64,000 bases of DNA from Pleurocapsa sp. PCC 7327 (GTDB taxonomy: Bacteria > Cyanobacteriota > Cyanobacteriia > Cyanobacteriales > Microcystaceae), in assembly GCF_000317025.1 (NCBI RefSeq), contig NC_019689.1, positions 4,759,501 to 4,823,500 of the forward strand, given 5' to 3'. The translations under genes and the position numbers were made by a program. The notes beneath the pieces are model-generated. The model made no database searches and was not told the DNA's origin. It worked only from the letters and a program-made list of their open reading frames with translations. This document shows positions 55,432-64,000 of the stretch, piece after piece (position 1 is the first letter of the stretch; every line of letters starts with the position of its first letter).

Positions 55432-56064
55432 ATGCAAGATCGACCCAAAAAACCTAAAAACAATCGATTATCTCTGGGAGTTATCGCAGGAATTACCATA
55501 GCAGCACTAGCTATCGGTGGCGGAGCCTCTTGGTTGGCTTATCGGACTCTCACTGCCTTAAAAACACCCTCCGAACCAACGGTAACCCAATCCGAACCGA
55601 CGACCGCTCCGCCAGACCAATCTCTAGTCCAAGAAGAGGGAGCGCAAGTTTATTGGCTCGCCGATAGTGGGGGACGCTTGAAGTTGCTGCCGACCAAAGT
55701 AGCCGTTCAAAAATCTGCAAGCGAGCAGGAAAGGCTGGAAACGGCTTTTAAGGAATTATTAGCTGGACCTAAAAAGTCATCTGAGACTACGGCAATTCCT
55801 GAAGGCACGAAATTGCTAGATTTGACTGTAGAAAAAGATGGCGTTCATCTTAACTTATCTCAAGAATTTACGACGGGTGGCGGCAGTGCTTCGATGATGG
55901 GGCGCTTAGGGCAGATTGTATATACGGCAACGAGTGTAGACCCCAACACTCAGGTTTGGATTGATGTGGAAGGAAAACCGCTCGAACTGTTGGGTGAAGG
56001 AGAAGGATTGATGGTAGAACAACCCATGACTCGTAAAATTTTTGAAACGGATTTCGAGCTTTAG
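55432..56064 (+). CDS. GerMN domain-containing membrane protein
   Basis: 210 residues. The short cytosolic start is basic (MQDRPKKPKNNRLSLGV). One membrane helix follows at about 19-38 (GITIAALAIGGGASWLAYRT), then a Pro/Thr-rich linker. The GerMN-like domain is at about 70-200 (AQVYWLADSGGRLKLLPTKV, QERLETAFKELLAGPKKSSE, GTKLLDLTVEKDGVHLNLSQ, TATSVDPNTQVWIDVEGKPL). It resembles sporulation/germination GerM domains found as envelope proteins in many non-sporulating bacteria. Location is at the outer face of the membrane. AAGAGGAG upstream. Confidence 0.9.
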   Translation: MQDRPKKPKNNRLSLGVIAGITIAALAIGGGASWLAYRTLTALKTPSEPTVTQSEPTTAPPDQSLVQEEGAQVYWLADSGGRLKLLPTKVAVQKSASEQERLETAFKELLAGPKKSSETTAIPEGTKLLDLTVEKDGVHLNLSQEFTTGGGSASMMGRLGQIVYTATSVDPNTQVWIDVEGKPLELLGEGEGLMVEQPMTRKIFETDFEL

Positions 56065-56071
56065 GAACGAC

Positions 56072-56572
56072 TCAATCGGGATTGAGCCACATTAGAGTTT
56101 GACCGTATTCTACGGGTTCGCCGTTAGCCACGACGATCTCCATTATTTGTCCCGAAACTTCTGCTTCAATTTCGTTCATGAGCTTCATGGCCTCGATGAT
56201 ACAGACCGTTTGTCCCTGACGGATGCGATCGCCCGCTTCTACAAACGGCGGTTCGTCAGGGGCAGATGCTCGATAAAAGGTGCCCACCATAGGAGAAGTA
56301 ATTGCTACCCATTTTGCGTCTGCGGGGGAAGGTGCAGAAACCTCTTGGGGTTCGCTGACAGGAGCGACAGGCGCTGTGGGCGGTTGAGAAACTGGGGAAA
56401 CGCCACTCGGCGGTGCCGCTCCTACGGTAGCTGCTACAGTTTGAGTTGGTATGACTGGAGCGCTCTTGCGTACCGTTAGTTCAAAATCTTCGCTTTTTAG
56501 CGTTAACTCGGTAATATCGGTTTGAGCGATCGCCCTTAACAACTCCCGAAGTTCGTTGAAATTTATTGACAC
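56072..56572 (-). CDS. accB: Acetyl-CoA carboxylase biotin carboxyl carrier protein
   Basis: 166 residues. The N-terminal part (about 1-40) is the BCCP leader (FNELRELLRAIAQTDITELT). A Pro/Ala-rich linker follows. The biotinyl domain is at about 87-164, with the biotin-accepting Lys130 in CIIEAMKLMNEIEAEVSG. It works with AccC to supply malonyl-CoA. GTG start. It lies directly downstream of efp on the same strand, a conserved cyanobacterial order. Confidence 0.97.
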   Translation of the reverse strand: MSINFNELRELLRAIAQTDITELTLKSEDFELTVRKSAPVIPTQTVAATVGAAPPSGVSPVSQPPTAPVAPVSEPQEVSAPSPADAKWVAITSPMVGTFYRASAPDEPPFVEAGDRIRQGQTVCIIEAMKLMNEIEAEVSGQIMEIVVANGEPVEYGQTLMWLNPD

Positions 56573-56665
56573 AAATCGTGCATCCCATATAACAATTAGG
56601 CGTTAGTTGTCCGCAGTAAGAACTCGACGACAACTAACAAACGATAAAGCCAAGCGTTCGCTCGT

Positions 56666-57223
56666 TCACTCTCTACCCAGATAGGAACCATCGCGGGTAT
56701 CTACCTTAATCCGTTCGCCGACAGAAATAAACAAGGGAACCATTACCTGAGCGCCCGTCTCGACGATCGCGGGTTTTGAGCCACCAGTAGCCGTATCCCC
56801 TTTCACGCCCGGATCGGTTTCGATTACTTCGAGGATGACTGAAGTAGGAAGTTCGACTTCCAATACTTGCCCGTTCCAGAGTAAGATATTGACTTCCATC
56901 CCTTCTTTAAGAAACTTAGTGCGATCGCCAAGTTGCTCTGGTCTCAGATGAGCCTCTTCAAACGTTTCCATATCCATAAAGACGTATTGATCGGCTTCTT
57001 TATAGGTATGCTGCATTGTCCGCTTTTCTATAGTTGCTTGTGGAACGGTCTCGCCTGCTCGGAAAGTCCGCTCGACCACGTTCCCAGTCTGTACGTTTTT
57101 GAGTTTGGTACGCACGAAGGCAGAGCCTTTACCCGGTTTGACGTGAAGAAATTCTACAACTCGCCAGACAGATCCGTCTAATTCGATAGTTACACCACTG
57201 CGAAAATCGTTGCTCGAAATCAT
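56666..57223 (-). CDS. efp: Translation elongation factor P
   Basis: 185 residues, standard length. The N-terminal KOW-like domain ([20 protein letters not shown]) has Lys32 in [17 protein letters not shown], the modification site used by other bacteria for lysylation or related changes. Two OB domains follow, ending [21 protein letters not shown] relieves stalling at polyproline. No epmA/B genes are seen here, so the modification type cannot be told. It is the first gene of the probable efp-accB operon. Confidence 0.98.
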   Translation of the reverse strand: MISSNDFRSGVTIELDGSVWRVVEFLHVKPGKGSAFVRTKLKNVQTGNVVERTFRAGETVPQATIEKRTMQHTYKEADQYVFMDMETFEEAHLRPEQLGDRTKFLKEGMEVNILLWNGQVLEVELPTSVILEVIETDPGVKGDTATGGSKPAIVETGAQVMVPLFISVGERIKVDTRDGSYLGRE

Positions 57224-57304
57224 GAAGTGCTTTTAAAGCCTAAAAATATCGACATTTTATTTTACTAGAGAATGGGAGATGGTTAGGCTAGAAAATTTGC
57301 GCTC

Positions 57305-58354
57305 TCAACTGCGCCAGCGCAGTACCCGTTCTTTAACTGGATTGCTAAAGGGACGACCTTCAGAGATAGCGCGAGCAAATTCTGCTTTGAGCTGATAGTA
57401 CCAACGGGCTTGCACGTCGGCATCTTCTATCAACATCAAGGGCGGGTCGTACTGCAAGCCGATCTGCTGTTTGATAACCATCTGTCGATCCTGATTTAAA
57501 AACGCTCGAATAAATGGCAACAAGAGCGGTTTTAGTAGGGCAAACCAAGGTAGGGTCGTATAAAATATCGTTGTCACTTCTGTCTCTGTTTCAGTAATCG
57601 GAGTAATGGCGGTTAAATTGCAAACAGTATTATTTTCAGTAATGACTTGTTCGATGCGAATGCCAGGTAGCCGAAAGGAAATTGCTACTTCTGGATTTTT
57701 GCCGATGAGATTATAGAAAAAGGTCGAGCGTTCCAGTCGATGTCGCTTCATGGTGAAACCGTAGGGAGAAGGAGAGAAGGCTTTTACTTCCTCGGACAGA
57801 ACTGCATCGCTACGCCACCACCAAGCGCGATGGACAAACGGTACGTGGGCTGGATCCATTAAGCCGACAACGGCACGATCGACAAAGCAGGGGAAACGCT
57901 GTACTTCCATTGCCTGGTAGAAGCGATCGCCAAATTCGGGAACCTGCGGAATCTCGATTTCTGGCTCGCTTACAGCGGCGCGATTGCCGCGTGACATATA
58001 AATCCAGATGTTGCCCTGAATTTCGCGCACTGGATATTGTTTGACATGAAAGCGACTCAAATTAAGCTTTTGGTCGTCAGTCAGAGAGGGAATGGCACTA
58101 CATTGTCCGCTAGCGTCAAAACGCCAACCATGATAGGCGCACTCCACCTCTTTTCCGTCGAACCGTCCGCAACTGAGGGGAACGGCTCTGTGAGGGCAGA
58201 TATCGCGCAGAGCAAAAACCTGACCCATATTAGTACGTCCAAACAGAATAGGTTCGTTTAGTAAAGTCTTAGCAACTATCCGACCGGGTTTGAGCCGATC
58301 GCTGGGAAGGGCATAATACCAAATGTTACGTAAGAAAAAATTTGACTTATCCAT
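57305..58354 (-). CDS. Rieske-type aromatic ring-hydroxylating oxygenase
   Basis: About 349 residues. The Rieske [2Fe-2S] motif is CPHRAVPLSCGRF...CAYHGWRF at about residues 50-75. The mononuclear iron site is in GLMDPAHVPFVHRAWWW, with the His pair. The C-terminal half lacks a membrane helix, so it differs from the Pao/CAO-type chlorophyll oxygenases. The substrate is unknown. No ferredoxin or reductase gene is adjacent. The frame opens at 58423, but the ATG at 58354 (MDKSNFFLRNIWYY), close after GGTGAG, is preferred. Confidence 0.88.
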   Translation of the reverse strand: MDKSNFFLRNIWYYALPSDRLKPGRIVAKTLLNEPILFGRTNMGQVFALRDICPHRAVPLSCGRFDGKEVECAYHGWRFDASGQCSAIPSLTDDQKLNLSRFHVKQYPVREIQGNIWIYMSRGNRAAVSEPEIEIPQVPEFGDRFYQAMEVQRFPCFVDRAVVGLMDPAHVPFVHRAWWWRSDAVLSEEVKAFSPSPYGFTMKRHRLERSTFFYNLIGKNPEVAISFRLPGIRIEQVITENNTVCNLTAITPITETETEVTTIFYTTLPWFALLKPLLLPFIRAFLNQDRQMVIKQQIGLQYDPPLMLIEDADVQARWYYQLKAEFARAISEGRPFSNPVKERVLRWRS

Positions 58355-58489
58355 TCTCACCAGAATTAAAGAGCGCGATCGCGCAGATCGCGCGAAGTTA
58401 GAGGTTGGATTGGGTATTGACAAGAGAGAGCTAAAACCCTACAAAGTATCTTTGGAGCGGTGTGGTAGTTTATGTAACTATTAAGATAA

Positions 58490-59632
58490 ATGAAACCAAT
58501 AAAAATTCTCTGGTTGCGTTGGTGCCGACATTTGTTGAAGACCAGTCTAGTTGCTCTACTTTTGGTTAGCCTGTCAGTTAGTTTAAGCGGAGCCGGATGG
58601 AATTGGGAACCTGCTAACTCGGTACTAATTGCTGCTTTAGCGCAAGGAAATGCGATTACCGACCCTTACGCAATTTTGCGATATTCTTTGCCGATCGACA
58701 ACCAAGCAGTTCGGCAACTCCAAGACGCGATCGAAGATATTTCCAATCATTTGCGAGGAAAACGTTGGGGACCGATTGAGAAAGATGTAAAAGTTGCTGC
58801 CAAAATCTTATCTTCCAAAGAGAGCGATTTATTAGCTAGCGTTCCCGACGATCGCAAACCTAGAGCCGAAGCTGCGATCGCGCAGATGAAAGAGGATATC
58901 TCTCAACTGCAAGATGCAGTCAAAGCCCAAGATAAAAACCAAGTTTGGAGCAAGCGACGAGAATTACTCGCCCAGATTGGAAAATTAGAAGAGTTGATGG
59001 TACAAGGGTTTCCCTTTGAGGTGCCTGCCAAATACGCTAACTTGCCTCAGCTTAAGGGTCGTGCCACAGTAGAAATGGAGACGACTAAAGGACTCCTGAC
59101 GATCGTCGTTGACGGTTATAGCGCCCCTGTCAACGGTGGAAACTTCGTCGATCTGGTGAATCGGGGATTTTATGATGGCTTGCCTTTCATGTCTTTGGAA
59201 GATGACTTTGTCGTGCAAACGGGCGATCCTCCCGGTCCCGAAGCCGGTTTTATCGATCCAAAAACGAAGCAATATCGAGCCATTCCGCTAGAAGTTTTAG
59301 TTAAAGGAGAAAAAGAGCCTATTTATGGCATTACTTTAGAAGATGCGGGAATTTATCTTCCCAATCTAGCGCTTCCTTTTAATGCCTATGGAGCAGTTGC
59401 TCTGGCTCGTCCGAGTGACGATCCCAATGGCGGTTCTTCTCAGTTCTTTTTCTTTAAATTCGACAATGAATTAACGCCTCCTGGCTTTAACCTGATGGAT
59501 GGGCGCTACTCAGTATTCGGCTATGTGGTCGAAGGCAAAGAAGTTCTCGAACAACTGACCGACAAAGACAAGATTATTGCCGCTAAAGTGGTAGATGGAC
59601 TAGACAATTTGGTGCAACCACAAGCGAGTTAA
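58490..59632 (+). CDS. TLP40/CYP38-like peptidyl-prolyl cis-trans isomerase
   Basis: 380 residues. The N-terminal signal/anchor is at about 12-35 (HLLKTSLVALLLVSLSVSLS). A helical domain at about 60-165 (RQLQDAIEDISNHLRGKRWG; EDISQLQDAVKAQDKNQVWS) precedes the cyclophilin barrel at about 180-370. The barrel has ATVEMETTKGLLTIVVDGYS, GGNFVDLVNRGFYDGLPF and SSQFFFFKFD. The plant homologue acts in thylakoid-lumen assembly of photosystem II; a lumenal place here is inferred. Several cyclophilin catalytic residues appear changed, as is common in this group, so prolyl isomerase activity may be weak. Confidence 0.9.
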   Translation: MKPIKILWLRWCRHLLKTSLVALLLVSLSVSLSGAGWNWEPANSVLIAALAQGNAITDPYAILRYSLPIDNQAVRQLQDAIEDISNHLRGKRWGPIEKDVKVAAKILSSKESDLLASVPDDRKPRAEAAIAQMKEDISQLQDAVKAQDKNQVWSKRRELLAQIGKLEELMVQGFPFEVPAKYANLPQLKGRATVEMETTKGLLTIVVDGYSAPVNGGNFVDLVNRGFYDGLPFMSLEDDFVVQTGDPPGPEAGFIDPKTKQYRAIPLEVLVKGEKEPIYGITLEDAGIYLPNLALPFNAYGAVALARPSDDPNGGSSQFFFFKFDNELTPPGFNLMDGRYSVFGYVVEGKEVLEQLTDKDKIIAAKVVDGLDNLVQPQAS

Positions 59633-59669
59633 AGGTTGGGGAGTGGAAATTAGGAAGAATAGGCAACTC

Positions 59670-59888
59670 CTATTTTTCCTCCATGCACTCGCTCGACCGC
59701 GCAGAGCTATGCCGAGTAAAAGGGTTGACAATCGCTGCCATCACGCATAGCCATGCAAACGGAATCAGAAATGCGATCGCGCTCGCGAACACAGATGTAA
59801 ATAAGCTGTTATTGGAGACGACTGCAAACCGATCCAGTTGGCTCATCTTGTCAAGTAAAACTGCTATGGTCAATACTGGTATAGACAT
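59670..59888 (-). CDS. Small hydrophobic protein with strong ribosome site
   Basis: 72 residues: MSIPVLTIAVLLDKMSQLDR, then a hydrophobic segment (FASAIAFLIPFAWLCVMAAI) and a basic, Ser-rich end. The start is backed by AAGGAGGGATGAA, a near-perfect Shine-Dalgarno six bases before the ATG, which is unusual for chance ORFs. A plus-strand ORF overlaps but lacks such a site. It resembles a short membrane protein; function unknown. It is divergent from thiL. Confidence 0.55.
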   Translation of the reverse strand: MSIPVLTIAVLLDKMSQLDRFAVVSNNSLFTSVFASAIAFLIPFAWLCVMAAIVNPFTRHSSARSSECMEEK

Positions 59889-60103
59889 TTCATCCCTCCT
59901 TTTTTTTCATAGTTAAGATTTCTAATCGTACTAGCTACGGAGAAAGCCAATTATTTAGGCAGACTATACCCGTAGCTTATCCGAGTGAAACACTCGCCCG
60001 CATTGACTAAATGTCATATCCCAACTATGACTTTTGTCACGATTGCTAGGGCGGTATACGCCGAATAACCTAGTTTGGATCTCTATAAGAAACAATAAAT
60101 CGA

Positions 60104-61105
60104 GTGTCTCATCCCACAAAAACCGTTAAAGATATTGGCGAACAAGGGCTTTTGCAAAGGCTACAAAACTTTTGTCCGCCCGATATGGTGGGAGACGATG
60201 CAGCGGTACTGGAGATAGAATCTGGTTACTCTGTGGTAGTCACGACCGATATGCTGGTGGATGGGGTGCATTTTAGCGATCGCACGACTTCTCCAGAAGA
60301 TGTGGGTTGGCGTGCGGCAGCGGCTAATTTATCCGACCTAGCAGCGATGGGGGCTTCTCCCATCGGAATTACGCTGGCTTTGGGTCTGCCAGGAGAGGTT
60401 GCGATAAGCTGGGTAGAAGCTCTCTATCATGGACTCTACGATTGCCTGCAACGATATCAAACCCCAATTGTAGGAGGAGATATTTGCCGCTCTTCAGTCA
60501 TTACCGTCTCGATTACCGCCTTTGGTCGGGTTTTACCCCAGCGAGTCATCCGTCGTTTTAATGCTAAAGCAGGCGACGCGGTCGTGGCGACAGGATTTCA
60601 CGGTTGCTCGCGAGCGGGATTAGAATTACTCCTACATCCAGAAAGCGGTCAAAATTTGGCAGAAATTGCCAAAAATACCTTGATTAAGACACACCAACGG
60701 CCACAACCGAGACTTGACATTTTAGACCATCTGTGGGTGGTAGTAGGAGATCGATCCGTTGCCGGGATGGACAGTAGCGATGGGTTAGCCGATGCAGTCG
60801 TGCAGATTTGTCGTTGCAGTGGCGTTGGCGCTCGCATCGAGCGGCAGGCAATTCCTATCTCACCTGCTTTGCACCAGTTTGTTTCGCCAGAGCAAGCTTT
60901 AGAATGGATCTTGTATGGCGGAGAAGATTTTGAGTTGGTTTTGTGTCTTTCGCCCCAGTCAGCTCAAGACTTAGTAAACCGCTTGGGAACGGGAGCAGCT
61001 ATTATTGGTACGATTACTGGCGAACCAACCGTCGAGCTAATCGATCGCAGTGGCAATTATGCCCCGCGACAGCTAACCTTATCAGAAGGCTTTCAGCATT
61101 TCTAA
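60104..61105 (+). CDS. thiL: Thiamine-monophosphate kinase
   Basis: Phosphorylates thiamine monophosphate to thiamine diphosphate, the last step of the pathway. 333 residues. Motifs typical of the AIR-synthase-like fold are VGDDAAVLEIESGYSVVVTT, DMLVDGVHFSDRTTSPEDVG, NLSDLAAMGASPIGITLALG, GGDICRSSVITVSITAFGRV and GMDSSDGLADAVVQICRCSG. GTG start. The gene lies downstream of the cyclophilin gene in the same direction, with the minus-strand small ORF in between. Confidence 0.96.
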   Translation: MSHPTKTVKDIGEQGLLQRLQNFCPPDMVGDDAAVLEIESGYSVVVTTDMLVDGVHFSDRTTSPEDVGWRAAAANLSDLAAMGASPIGITLALGLPGEVAISWVEALYHGLYDCLQRYQTPIVGGDICRSSVITVSITAFGRVLPQRVIRRFNAKAGDAVVATGFHGCSRAGLELLLHPESGQNLAEIAKNTLIKTHQRPQPRLDILDHLWVVVGDRSVAGMDSSDGLADAVVQICRCSGVGARIERQAIPISPALHQFVSPEQALEWILYGGEDFELVLCLSPQSAQDLVNRLGTGAAIIGTITGEPTVELIDRSGNYAPRQLTLSEGFQHF

Positions 61106-61181
61106 GACAATTCGGAGTTCGCAATAGCGATCGAAATTATCAAATAAGACGAGCAGCGCAAAACTTCCGTAGTTTTTAACC

Positions 61182-61391
61182 GGAAGCGGACATATTGATG
61201 CTGCAAGTAGGAAAGGTGAAAAATTTGTTTGCACCAATTGCGGTCATGTCGATGATGCCAATTGGCAAGCAGCTAGGAATATCAAAGCCAAAGCAGTAAA
61301 TCAATATCGATTGCTGCTTAAAACAACAACAAAGGTACGGCAGGACTTGCCGAAACCCAGACAGTTAATACTTATAATGATTAAAAGATAA
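61182..61391 (+). pseudogene. C-terminal remnant of IS200/IS605-type TnpB
   Basis: The frame reads SGHIDAASRKGEKFVCTNCG, then HVDDANWQAARNIKAKAV, the zinc-ribbon end of TnpB/OrfB proteins. The first Cys pair of the ribbon is lost (SGH in place of CGH), and the catalytic RuvC part is missing upstream. So it is only a tail fragment, possibly left by an imprecise deletion. It ends at a TAA at 61389-61391, just before the ndhH leader. Confidence 0.8.
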
Positions 61392-61503
61392 TGATTAAAA
61401 GAGAGGTGCTGCCGTTCTGGTATCTTAAAAGCTTTTTCAAGCTGCCAGTTTTAGCAACCAAAGCACCTTACCAATTTTTTGATGAGGGGACATTTGCTGT
61501 AGT

Positions 61504-62688
61504 ATGGCAAGAATTGAAACCAGAACCGAACCCATGGTACTTAACATGGGTCCCCACCATCCCTCAATGCACGGCGTACTTCGCTTGATCGTCACCCTCG
61601 ACGGGGAAGACGTAATCGACTGCGAACCCGTCATCGGTTATCTCCATCGAGGGATGGAAAAAATTGCCGAAAATCGTACGAACGTCATGTACGTCCCCTA
61701 CGTAAGTCGATGGGACTACGCGGCGGGGATGTTTAACGAGGCAATTACCGTTAATGCGCCAGAAAAATTAGCTGACATTCAAGTTCCCAAACGCGCCCAG
61801 TATATCCGCGTCATTATGTTGGAACTCAACCGCATTGCCAATCATCTGCTATGGTTGGGACCATTTTTGGCTGACGTAGGTGCTCAAACTCCTTTTTTCT
61901 ACATCTTCCGCGAACGGGAGATGATTTATGACCTCTGGGAAGCGGCAAGCGGTTATCGGATGGTCAATAACAACTACTTCCGCATCGGTGGCGTGGCAGT
62001 AGATTTACCCTACGGTTGGGTTGATAAGTGCGAAGATTTCTGCAACTACTTCGAACCGAAAGTCGATGAGTACGAGAAGCTAATCACCAATAACCCTATT
62101 TTCCGTCGCCGCGTCGAAGGCGTAGGAACGATTAGCCGCGAAGAGGCAATTAACTGGGGACTTTCCGGTCCCATGTTACGGGCTTCCGGGGTGAAGTGGG
62201 ATTTGCGTAAGGTTGACCACTACGAGTGCTACGATGACTTTGACTGGGAAGTTCAGTGGGAAACAGCTGGCGATTGTTATGCTCGCTATCTGGTACGGAT
62301 TCGGGAAATGCGGGAGTCGGTAAAAATTATCCGTCAGGCACTTAAAGGACTTCCCGGCGGTCCTTACGAAAATCTGGAAGCGAAGCGGATGATGGAAGGG
62401 AAAAAGTCTCAGTGGAATGATTTCGATTACCAGTACATCGCCAAAAAAGTCGCACCGACTTTTAAAATTCCCAAGGGCGAACATTACGTCCGCCTCGAAA
62501 GCGGAAAAGGGGAATTAGGGATCTTTATTATTGGCAACGATGATGTCTTCCCCTGGCGTTGGAAAATTCGGGCAGCCGATTTCAACAACCTGCAAATTTT
62601 ACCCCATATTCTTAAAGGAGTAAAAGTAGCAGATATTGTAGCGATTCTCGGCAGTATCGATATTATTATGGGTTCGGTGGATAGATAA
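61504..62688 (+). CDS. ndhH: NAD(P)H-quinone oxidoreductase subunit H
   Basis: 394 residues, full length. It is the 49-kDa-type subunit of the cyanobacterial NDH-1 complex, used in respiration, cyclic electron flow and CO2 uptake. Signatures are [60 protein letters not shown] and [20 protein letters not shown] near the quinone site. The C-terminus ends [12 protein letters not shown]. It stands apart from other ndh genes, as is usual in cyanobacteria. Confidence 0.98.
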   Translation: MARIETRTEPMVLNMGPHHPSMHGVLRLIVTLDGEDVIDCEPVIGYLHRGMEKIAENRTNVMYVPYVSRWDYAAGMFNEAITVNAPEKLADIQVPKRAQYIRVIMLELNRIANHLLWLGPFLADVGAQTPFFYIFREREMIYDLWEAASGYRMVNNNYFRIGGVAVDLPYGWVDKCEDFCNYFEPKVDEYEKLITNNPIFRRRVEGVGTISREEAINWGLSGPMLRASGVKWDLRKVDHYECYDDFDWEVQWETAGDCYARYLVRIREMRESVKIIRQALKGLPGGPYENLEAKRMMEGKKSQWNDFDYQYIAKKVAPTFKIPKGEHYVRLESGKGELGIFIIGNDDVFPWRWKIRAADFNNLQILPHILKGVKVADIVAILGSIDIIMGSVDR

Positions 62689-62890
62689 TCGGTGATTGGT
62701 GACTGGGTAGAATTTATCCTATTTTCTAGTAAATGACTTGTAGGGGCGAACAACCGTTCGCCCCTACTTTTCTTATCCCAAGCTCGCGTTAGAATAGCGT
62801 GAGGTTTAATGCTGTAACCAAGTCCAACTAGCGATGCCAATAAAAAATAGACAAACATCCTCAACCGAAAAGCCAGTTGGAGGCAACCAT

Positions 62891-63519
62891 ATGAACACTT
62901 TTTTATCAGGCGTCGCAGTTCTGCTGTCTGTAATCGCGCTAGCAGGCGCAGGCTTTGCACTCACTCAAATGTTCCAATTACAGCAGAGCTTTCGTGAACT
63001 CAACGACTTTGTGCAAAGCTCACCTACTGTTTCCGAAACTGAATCTGACCAACAGGCGAACACTGAAATTCAGCCCGGTCAGTTTGTGCAATACGCATTT
63101 AAAGATAGGGCACAAGTCGAACTATTGTCGGTCAAGCGGATTCAAAATCCAGATGACGGGCAGCGAAATATTGTCAATGTCCAAGTGCGGGTTCGTAACC
63201 TTAAGGGTGGTGTAACTCATATAATTTCGCCAGACCAAACAATAGCACGAAATCCTAAAACTAATGAACGTTACGAATCCTATGATTATGTGATTATGTG
63301 GTTGACAAGGCGGCAAGAGAACAGGCTCGGAGGGACGGTACGGAGATAGATCGTTCAGGCAGAATTGCTCGTTCCACTAGTTCCATTACAATGGGTTTAG
63401 TGAAGAGAGGATCATCTGTTGATGGTTATGTATGGCTACTCATTCCTGAGGAAGTCCAAATGATCGATCTGATAGTACCAAAGACGGCAATATTCGAGAA
63501 AGTACCTATTTCAGAATAA
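62891..63519 (+). pseudogene. Membrane-anchored exported protein, frameshifted by an 8-bp duplication
   Basis: Frame 1 (62891-63299) begins MNTFLSGVAVLLSVIALAGA, a signal-anchor helix, and continues with a beta-sandwich-like part (FVQYAFKDRAQVELLSVKRI; IVNVQVRVRNLKGGVTHIIS; NERYESYDYV). An 8-bp tandem duplication GATTATGT (63284-63291 and 63292-63299) then shifts frame. With one copy removed the protein reads YDYVVDKAAREQARRDGTEI and continues to VPKTAIFEKVPISE at 63519, about 205 residues. GGAGG seven bases before the ATG supports this start. The fold resembles DUF4352-like exported proteins; function unknown. Confidence 0.8.
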
Positions 63520-63573
63520 GGTCAAGCTTCGGTATTCGATCGATAGTTTAACTAAGGTTTTAACTAAGGTGAT

Positions 63574-64000
63574 TTACTGCTCGCTTGCTTGAACGGCTTC
63601 AATGAGCGATCGCACTTCTTCGGTTCCTTCGGATGGCTCGAAATAGGTGGGAAACTTCCCGCGCGTTACCATTCGCAATCCCAAAGGCACAAGGCTCATT
63701 AGCCCTCGCAAATCGCGGAAATAATTTCCTACGACATATAAGCCAAACTTGCGCTCGTCTATCCAGCCGCCTTGCTTGACCAACTCTATCAACACCTTGC
63801 GGTGGCGAATCGAACGGCTGGCTTGGGCATTTTTACGCTCTAGGATTTCCTGCTTGATTTCGCCGATGCGATCCATCGGGGCGACATCCATAGGACAGAC
63901 GGCATTGCACATATAGCAGCGCGTGCAGCCCCAAACTCCTTGGGTGCCCAGGTTGTATTTCTCCAAGCGAGCTTCCGTGGTATCGTCGCGGGAGTCATCC
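63574..64000 (-). CDS. sdhB: Succinate dehydrogenase/fumarate reductase iron-sulfur subunit (5' end outside window)
   Basis: The 3' part (about 142 codons) of an SdhB/FrdB-type subunit, running on beyond the window end. The visible cluster motif CTRCYMCNAVCPMDVAPMDR belongs to the 4Fe-4S/3Fe-4S C-terminal domain. A helical tail follows (IGEIKQEILERKNAQASRSI; GLYVVGNYFRDLRGLMSLVP). With the flavoprotein it passes electrons from succinate to the quinone pool in the thylakoid/plasma membrane. The upstream in-frame DDSRDDTTEARLEKYNLG confirms that it continues. Confidence 0.9.
   Translation of the reverse strand, partial: DDSRDDTTEARLEKYNLGTQGVWGCTRCYMCNAVCPMDVAPMDRIGEIKQEILERKNAQASRSIRHRKVLIELVKQGGWIDERKFGLYVVGNYFRDLRGLMSLVPLGLRMVTRGKFPTYFEPSEGTEEVRSLIEAVQASEQ

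Noticed and set aside
59683-59916. 77-codon plus-strand ORF opposite the small hydrophobic protein
   Set aside because: It has no ribosome site, while the minus-strand frame has a near-perfect one.

Overview
The window is chromosomal DNA from a cyanobacterium. It encodes allophycocyanin alpha-B (ApcD), NDH-1 subunit H, a CRR6-type NDH-1 assembly factor, Ycf23, a TLP40/CYP38-like cyclophilin, Mo-dependent-nitrogenase-C-terminal-domain proteins and DUF3386/PATAN proteins. The palindrome GCGATCGC (HIP1, a cyanobacterial hallmark) is scattered throughout. Gene content and spacer style suggest a Pleurocapsa/Chroococcales-like lineage, but that placement is inference. No tRNA, rRNA, CRISPR array or phage module was recognised.

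Layout. 0-3.6 kb: a partial gene, a cyanobacterial repeat-domain protein, ilvC and an alpha/beta hydrolase. 3.6-6.5 kb: a scarred stretch with a gene remnant, a coiled-coil/membrane-anchor protein, an intact IS982-type element, a small membrane protein and gloA. 6.5-16.5 kb: dienelactone hydrolase, a Ser/Thr kinase, an aldo/keto reductase, a serpin, an ExbB/ExbD motor pair and a binding-protein lipoprotein. 16.5-29.5 kb is the most eroded part. It holds a twice-frameshifted YdeI-like gene, a broken Rpn-type nuclease gene, a haemagglutinin-like tail, a second coiled-coil/anchor paralogue and a solitary homologue of the dnd-associated protein 4 family, mixed with intact ClC, PhzF, PatA-like, SelO, methyltransferase and SDR genes. 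29.5-33.4 kb: a zinc-ribbon PP2C phosphatase overlapping or abutting an FHA-zinc-ribbon-kinase gene. 33.4-47.7 kb: argB, PATAN protein, Ycf23, adenosine-specific kinase, CRR6, Na/Pi cotransporter, PotD-like lipoprotein, TetR regulator, YbjN protein, lipoate ligase, apcD and a TPR protein. 47.7-64 kb: nitrilase, yidD-nadK, obg, TerB/Mo-nitrogenase fusion, L,D-transpeptidase, secreted Thr-rich protein, accB-efp, Rieske oxygenase, cyclophilin, thiL, tnpB remnant, ndhH, a frameshifted exported-protein gene and the 3' part of sdhB.

Functional themes are photosynthetic electron transport (ndhH, CRR6, apcD, cyclophilin), biosynthesis (ilvC, argB, accB, thiL, nadK, lipoate ligase) and reversible Ser/Thr phosphorylation (two kinases and one PP2C phosphatase, two of them adjacent).

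The most striking non-coding structure is a 146-bp block of consecutive short hairpins, present as an inverted near-identical pair about 46.6 kb apart (6295-6440 and 53084-53229). A related solitary hairpin lies at 40175-40196. A second hairpin family (16454, 22276, 48736) shows compensatory stem changes. Several genes are broken by small tandem duplications (4 bp and 8 bp) or by a homopolymer change, so the causative event can be read directly.
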